DNA of 30,972 nucleotides from a virus, in the IMG/VR virus record IMGVR_UViG_3300042465_005689, positions 1-30,972 of that record. One strand, 5' to 3'. A program made the position numbers and the translations under genes. Of this stretch, positions 29,599 to 30,972 are shown piece by piece (positions within the stretch are counted from its first letter, which is position 1; each line of letters begins with the position of its first letter). The notes beneath the pieces were generated by a model that ran no database searches, was not told where the DNA came from, and was given only the letters and a program-made list of their open reading frames with translations.

Positions 29599-29710
29599 GT
29601 TTGCCCCGCATTTTTAGTGGGGGTGGGGTGAAGTCAACGGTCTGCGGGGTTTGCCTGTAGCGGGGAGCGGGCCGGTTGAACCACACCCAAAACTTTTTGA
29701 GCAGGTTCAC
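29591..29710 (-). CDS. 39-aa basic small protein
   Basis: A short frame from GTG 29710 to TGA 29591. It overlaps the upstream gene as GTGA and the nuclease ATG (29598) by 8 bases. The product begins MNLLKKFWVWFNRPAPRYRQ and ends KMRGKHG: a short aromatic/basic amphipathic N terminus, then a Pro-rich middle. The exact tiling at both ends supports a real gene although it is too small for family assignment. It could be a peptide partner of the neighbouring nuclease or a membrane-active peptide. Confidence 0.5.
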   Translation of the reverse strand: MNLLKKFWVWFNRPAPRYRQTPQTVDFTPPPLKMRGKHG

Positions 29711-30012
29711 CGGTCAGCCCATTCGGTGTGGTAACGGGCGTACAGTTCGGACTCGGTTCCGTCTTCCTTGCCTTCCGATACCGCACGGTATTCCCACGAG
29801 TTAGGCGAAGGCGTATCGATCTCACCGTTCCTAATCCGTTTGAGTGCGTCACGCGCCCCGGTGGCTGCGGTGTAACTAGCGAGAAGGATCCACAAGTCAT
29901 GCGAATCGTTGTCGCCGATAATCGTGTTCAGAGCGTCGGTGTACTGCGATTTGCGGCCACGCTGCTTCTGATCGGGTGGTTCACCCGGCTCGATAACAAA
30001 CTTTCTAGACAT
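29707..30012 (-). CDS. Small early protein, unknown (101 aa)
   Basis: Encodes 101 residues from ATG 30012, with AAAGG about 5 bases upstream; the adjacent ATG 30015 is nearly equivalent. The N-terminal part is basic (MSRKFVIEPGEPPDQKQRGR). Two helical segments follow, around DALNTIIGDNDSHDLWILLA and ASYTAATGARDALKRIRNGE, and the C terminus is acidic. It is not recognised. Its place as the second gene of the early operon, after a hairpin, suggests replication or recombination support. Confidence 0.6.
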   Translation of the reverse strand: MSRKFVIEPGEPPDQKQRGRKSQYTDALNTIIGDNDSHDLWILLASYTAATGARDALKRIRNGEIDTPSPNSWEYRAVSEGKEDGTESELYARYHTEWADR

Positions 30013-30034
30013 CATTGCCTTTCAAAACTGTTGT

Positions 30035-30087
30035 TGCCCGTGCCGGCCACCCAGGAGTGAGGAGAGGGTTTGTGACCGGCACGGGCA
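30035..30087. repeat. 12-bp inverted repeat between early genes
   Basis: TGCCCGTGCCGG (30035-30046) and its exact complement (30076-30087) are separated by 29 bases. They lie in the 102-base gap between the first and second early genes. On the minus strand the second arm is followed by ACAACAGTTTTG, so no classic terminator U-tract is present. It may be a partial terminator or mRNA-processing hairpin that lowers expression after the first gene. Confidence 0.5.
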
Positions 30088-30114
30088 GAATGGGTACAAA
30101 AGGGGGTGCTGCTG

Positions 30115-30810
30115 TTAGCCCTTAAGAGCGTTGAACAGGTCAGCGTTGTTAACGACCGCGTTCTCGATGTCCTCGGACAGTTCGAAACTCGCGGTGAATA
30201 CCTTCTCAATGAACTCGTCGTTGTTCGAGCATCCCGCTGCGACAGCTTTGAGTTTCCCGCGGGTCGCAGGTTGGATCGAAGAGAGGTCAAACCCGGTGCC
30301 AGTAGCAACCTCAGCGTCAGCCACTGCTGCTGCCGGTGCGGGGCTGGAACCGTTGTTCAGACCGGTGGGAAGCATCCTCGAGTACGAACGCTCTTCCTTC
30401 GTCTTACGGTCCGTGTAAGTGAACTCCTTGTTCTCGAACCGGAGGTTCAGTCCTTCCCACAGTTTTGCTTCGAACGGGGTCATGCCACGGTCGCGGAGCA
30501 TGTCGGTGAGTCCTGCGTCTGCCGCAGCAGCGAGGAGGAGGCCAACACCGGACTGGTGGTTGAAGTTGCGTGCGTTACCACTGTTGTGACGGACGCGAGC
30601 GCCGTTCTCGTAGGGTTCCCAGTTGTCACCGCACGGGTACAGGAGGGTTTGTTCGCCGATGACTGGGTCTGCGATCTTGAGTTTGAGGATCGCGGTGTTG
30701 CCGGCGTTGTACATGTTGTCGAACGTGAACCATGCCTCGGTGATTTCGCCGGACATTTCGGTTGCGAGGCCGGTGCCTAGCGCAAACGGGTCGAATGCTG
30801 CTTCTGCCAT
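30115..30810 (-). CDS. First early-operon protein, possible ssDNA-binding protein
   Basis: Encodes 231 residues from ATG 30810 with AGGAA 7 bases upstream. The N-terminal 145 residues are beta-rich (ITEAWFTFDNMYNAGNTAIL, then DNWEPYENGARVRHNSG). A linker of Gly/Ser/Pro/Ala follows (around 150-175). A helical C-terminal domain then contains GKLKAVAAGCSNNDEFIEKV. A beta domain plus flexible linker, first in an operon with a Sak4-like ATPase and an exonuclease, would suit an ssDNA-binding protein. I cannot identify an OB fold with certainty, so this stays a hypothesis. Confidence 0.55.
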   Translation of the reverse strand: MAEAAFDPFALGTGLATEMSGEITEAWFTFDNMYNAGNTAILKLKIADPVIGEQTLLYPCGDNWEPYENGARVRHNSGNARNFNHQSGVGLLLAAAADAGLTDMLRDRGMTPFEAKLWEGLNLRFENKEFTYTDRKTKEERSYSRMLPTGLNNGSSPAPAAAVADAEVATGTGFDLSSIQPATRGKLKAVAAGCSNNDEFIEKVFTASFELSEDIENAVVNNADLFNALKG

Positions 30811-30862
30811 TGTCTGTTCCTGCTTTCAGTGGGGTTTCTTGTACCCCGTTTGGGAAAACATG

Positions 30863-30892
30863 AAACTAGACGGTAGGTAGATGGTAAGTCAA
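30863..30892 (-). promoter_or_regulatory. Putative early promoter, proximal
   Basis: On the minus strand TTGACT (30892-30887) and TAGTTT (30868-30863) are spaced 18 bp, about 50 bp before ATG 30810. The -35 is close to consensus and the -10 is weaker. Short repeats (GGTAGGTAGATGGTAAG on the plus strand) lie in the spacer and could be an operator. Confidence 0.5.
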
Positions 30893-30909
30893 GACTATTT
30901 ACAAAGATT

Positions 30910-30939
30910 ATTGTAGACACAGGGTTGGGGGTGAGTCAA
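30910..30939 (-). promoter_or_regulatory. Putative early promoter, distal and stronger
   Basis: On the minus strand TTGACT (30939-30934) and TACAAT (30915-30910) are spaced 18 bp, a near-consensus sigma70-type promoter. It is about 100 bp upstream of ATG 30810 and points into the early operon. The arrangement copies the proximal promoter in -35 sequence and spacing. Confidence 0.6.
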
Positions 30940-30972
30940 AAGTCACAAACAAACCATCCACCCCGGGGGGGC

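Noticed and set aside
30106-30780. Plus-strand frame of about 224 codons opposite the first early gene
   Set aside because: The minus-strand gene has a Shine-Dalgarno, promoters and a sensible protein. The opposite frame has Val/Cys-rich shadow composition.

Overview
This window looks like roughly 31 kb of a temperate tailed phage (or prophage), most likely short-tailed (podovirus-like) and most likely infecting an actinobacterium. The phage call is firm: terminase, portal, scaffold, capsid, connector, ejection-type proteins, endolysin, holin and a large serine integrase occur in canonical order. The host call is inference. It rests on moderately high GC, many GTG starts, GTGA/ATGA gene junctions, possible leaderless starts and the large serine integrase. 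The short-tail call rests on the absence of a sheath, a tube or a classic tape-measure gene, and on the presence of a connector, a ring/nozzle-type protein and three large internal-virion-like proteins.

Plus strand, 1 to 24230, late genes and integrase. Three small genes, including a possible small terminase, lead into the large terminase (1062-2690). A zinc-ribbon protein and the portal (3077-5197) follow. Next come a beta-rich protein, a LamG-like fibre protein and a small Pro-rich protein. The head block is a 45-residue basic protein, a helical PMAAM-containing protein, an acidic scaffold, the major capsid protein (8878-9864) and a decoration protein. The tail block runs from 10488 to 14599. 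Three large proteins (14649-21235) resemble an ejection or internal-virion set. A small HTH protein is coupled to the last of these. The lysis cassette is amidase, membrane/coiled-coil protein and holin (21654-22796). A 56-bp near-perfect palindrome (22801-22856) overlaps the start of the serine integrase and is the best attP candidate.

Minus strand, 30810 down to 24300, early genes. One tightly overlapped operon begins behind two tandem sigma70-like promoters near the right edge. It encodes an unknown possible ssDNA-binding protein, small unknowns, a Cas4/RecB-like nuclease, an HTH protein, a Sak4/RecA-like ATPase, an ERCC4/XPF-like nuclease with HhH motifs, a lipoprotein, a cytosine-C5 methyltransferase and a PAPS-reductase-like PP-loop protein. 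The nuclease/ATPase set suggests phage recombination. The last two genes suggest DNA modification.

The most unusual locus is 25133-26011. Here the C5-methyltransferase frame and a second same-strand frame are both open along the gene and both look like phage proteins. The second frame joins both neighbouring genes through exact TGATG and ATGA junctions. Other points of interest are the attP-like palindrome, a recurrent intergenic motif (TACTGTCT / TACCGTTACT) ahead of late transcription units, and -10-like hexamers 6-7 nt before starts that lack a Shine-Dalgarno. There is no gene-free stretch over 300 bases. I see no tRNA, rRNA, CRISPR array or insertion sequence. DNA polymerase, helicase and an obvious lysogeny repressor are not in the window.
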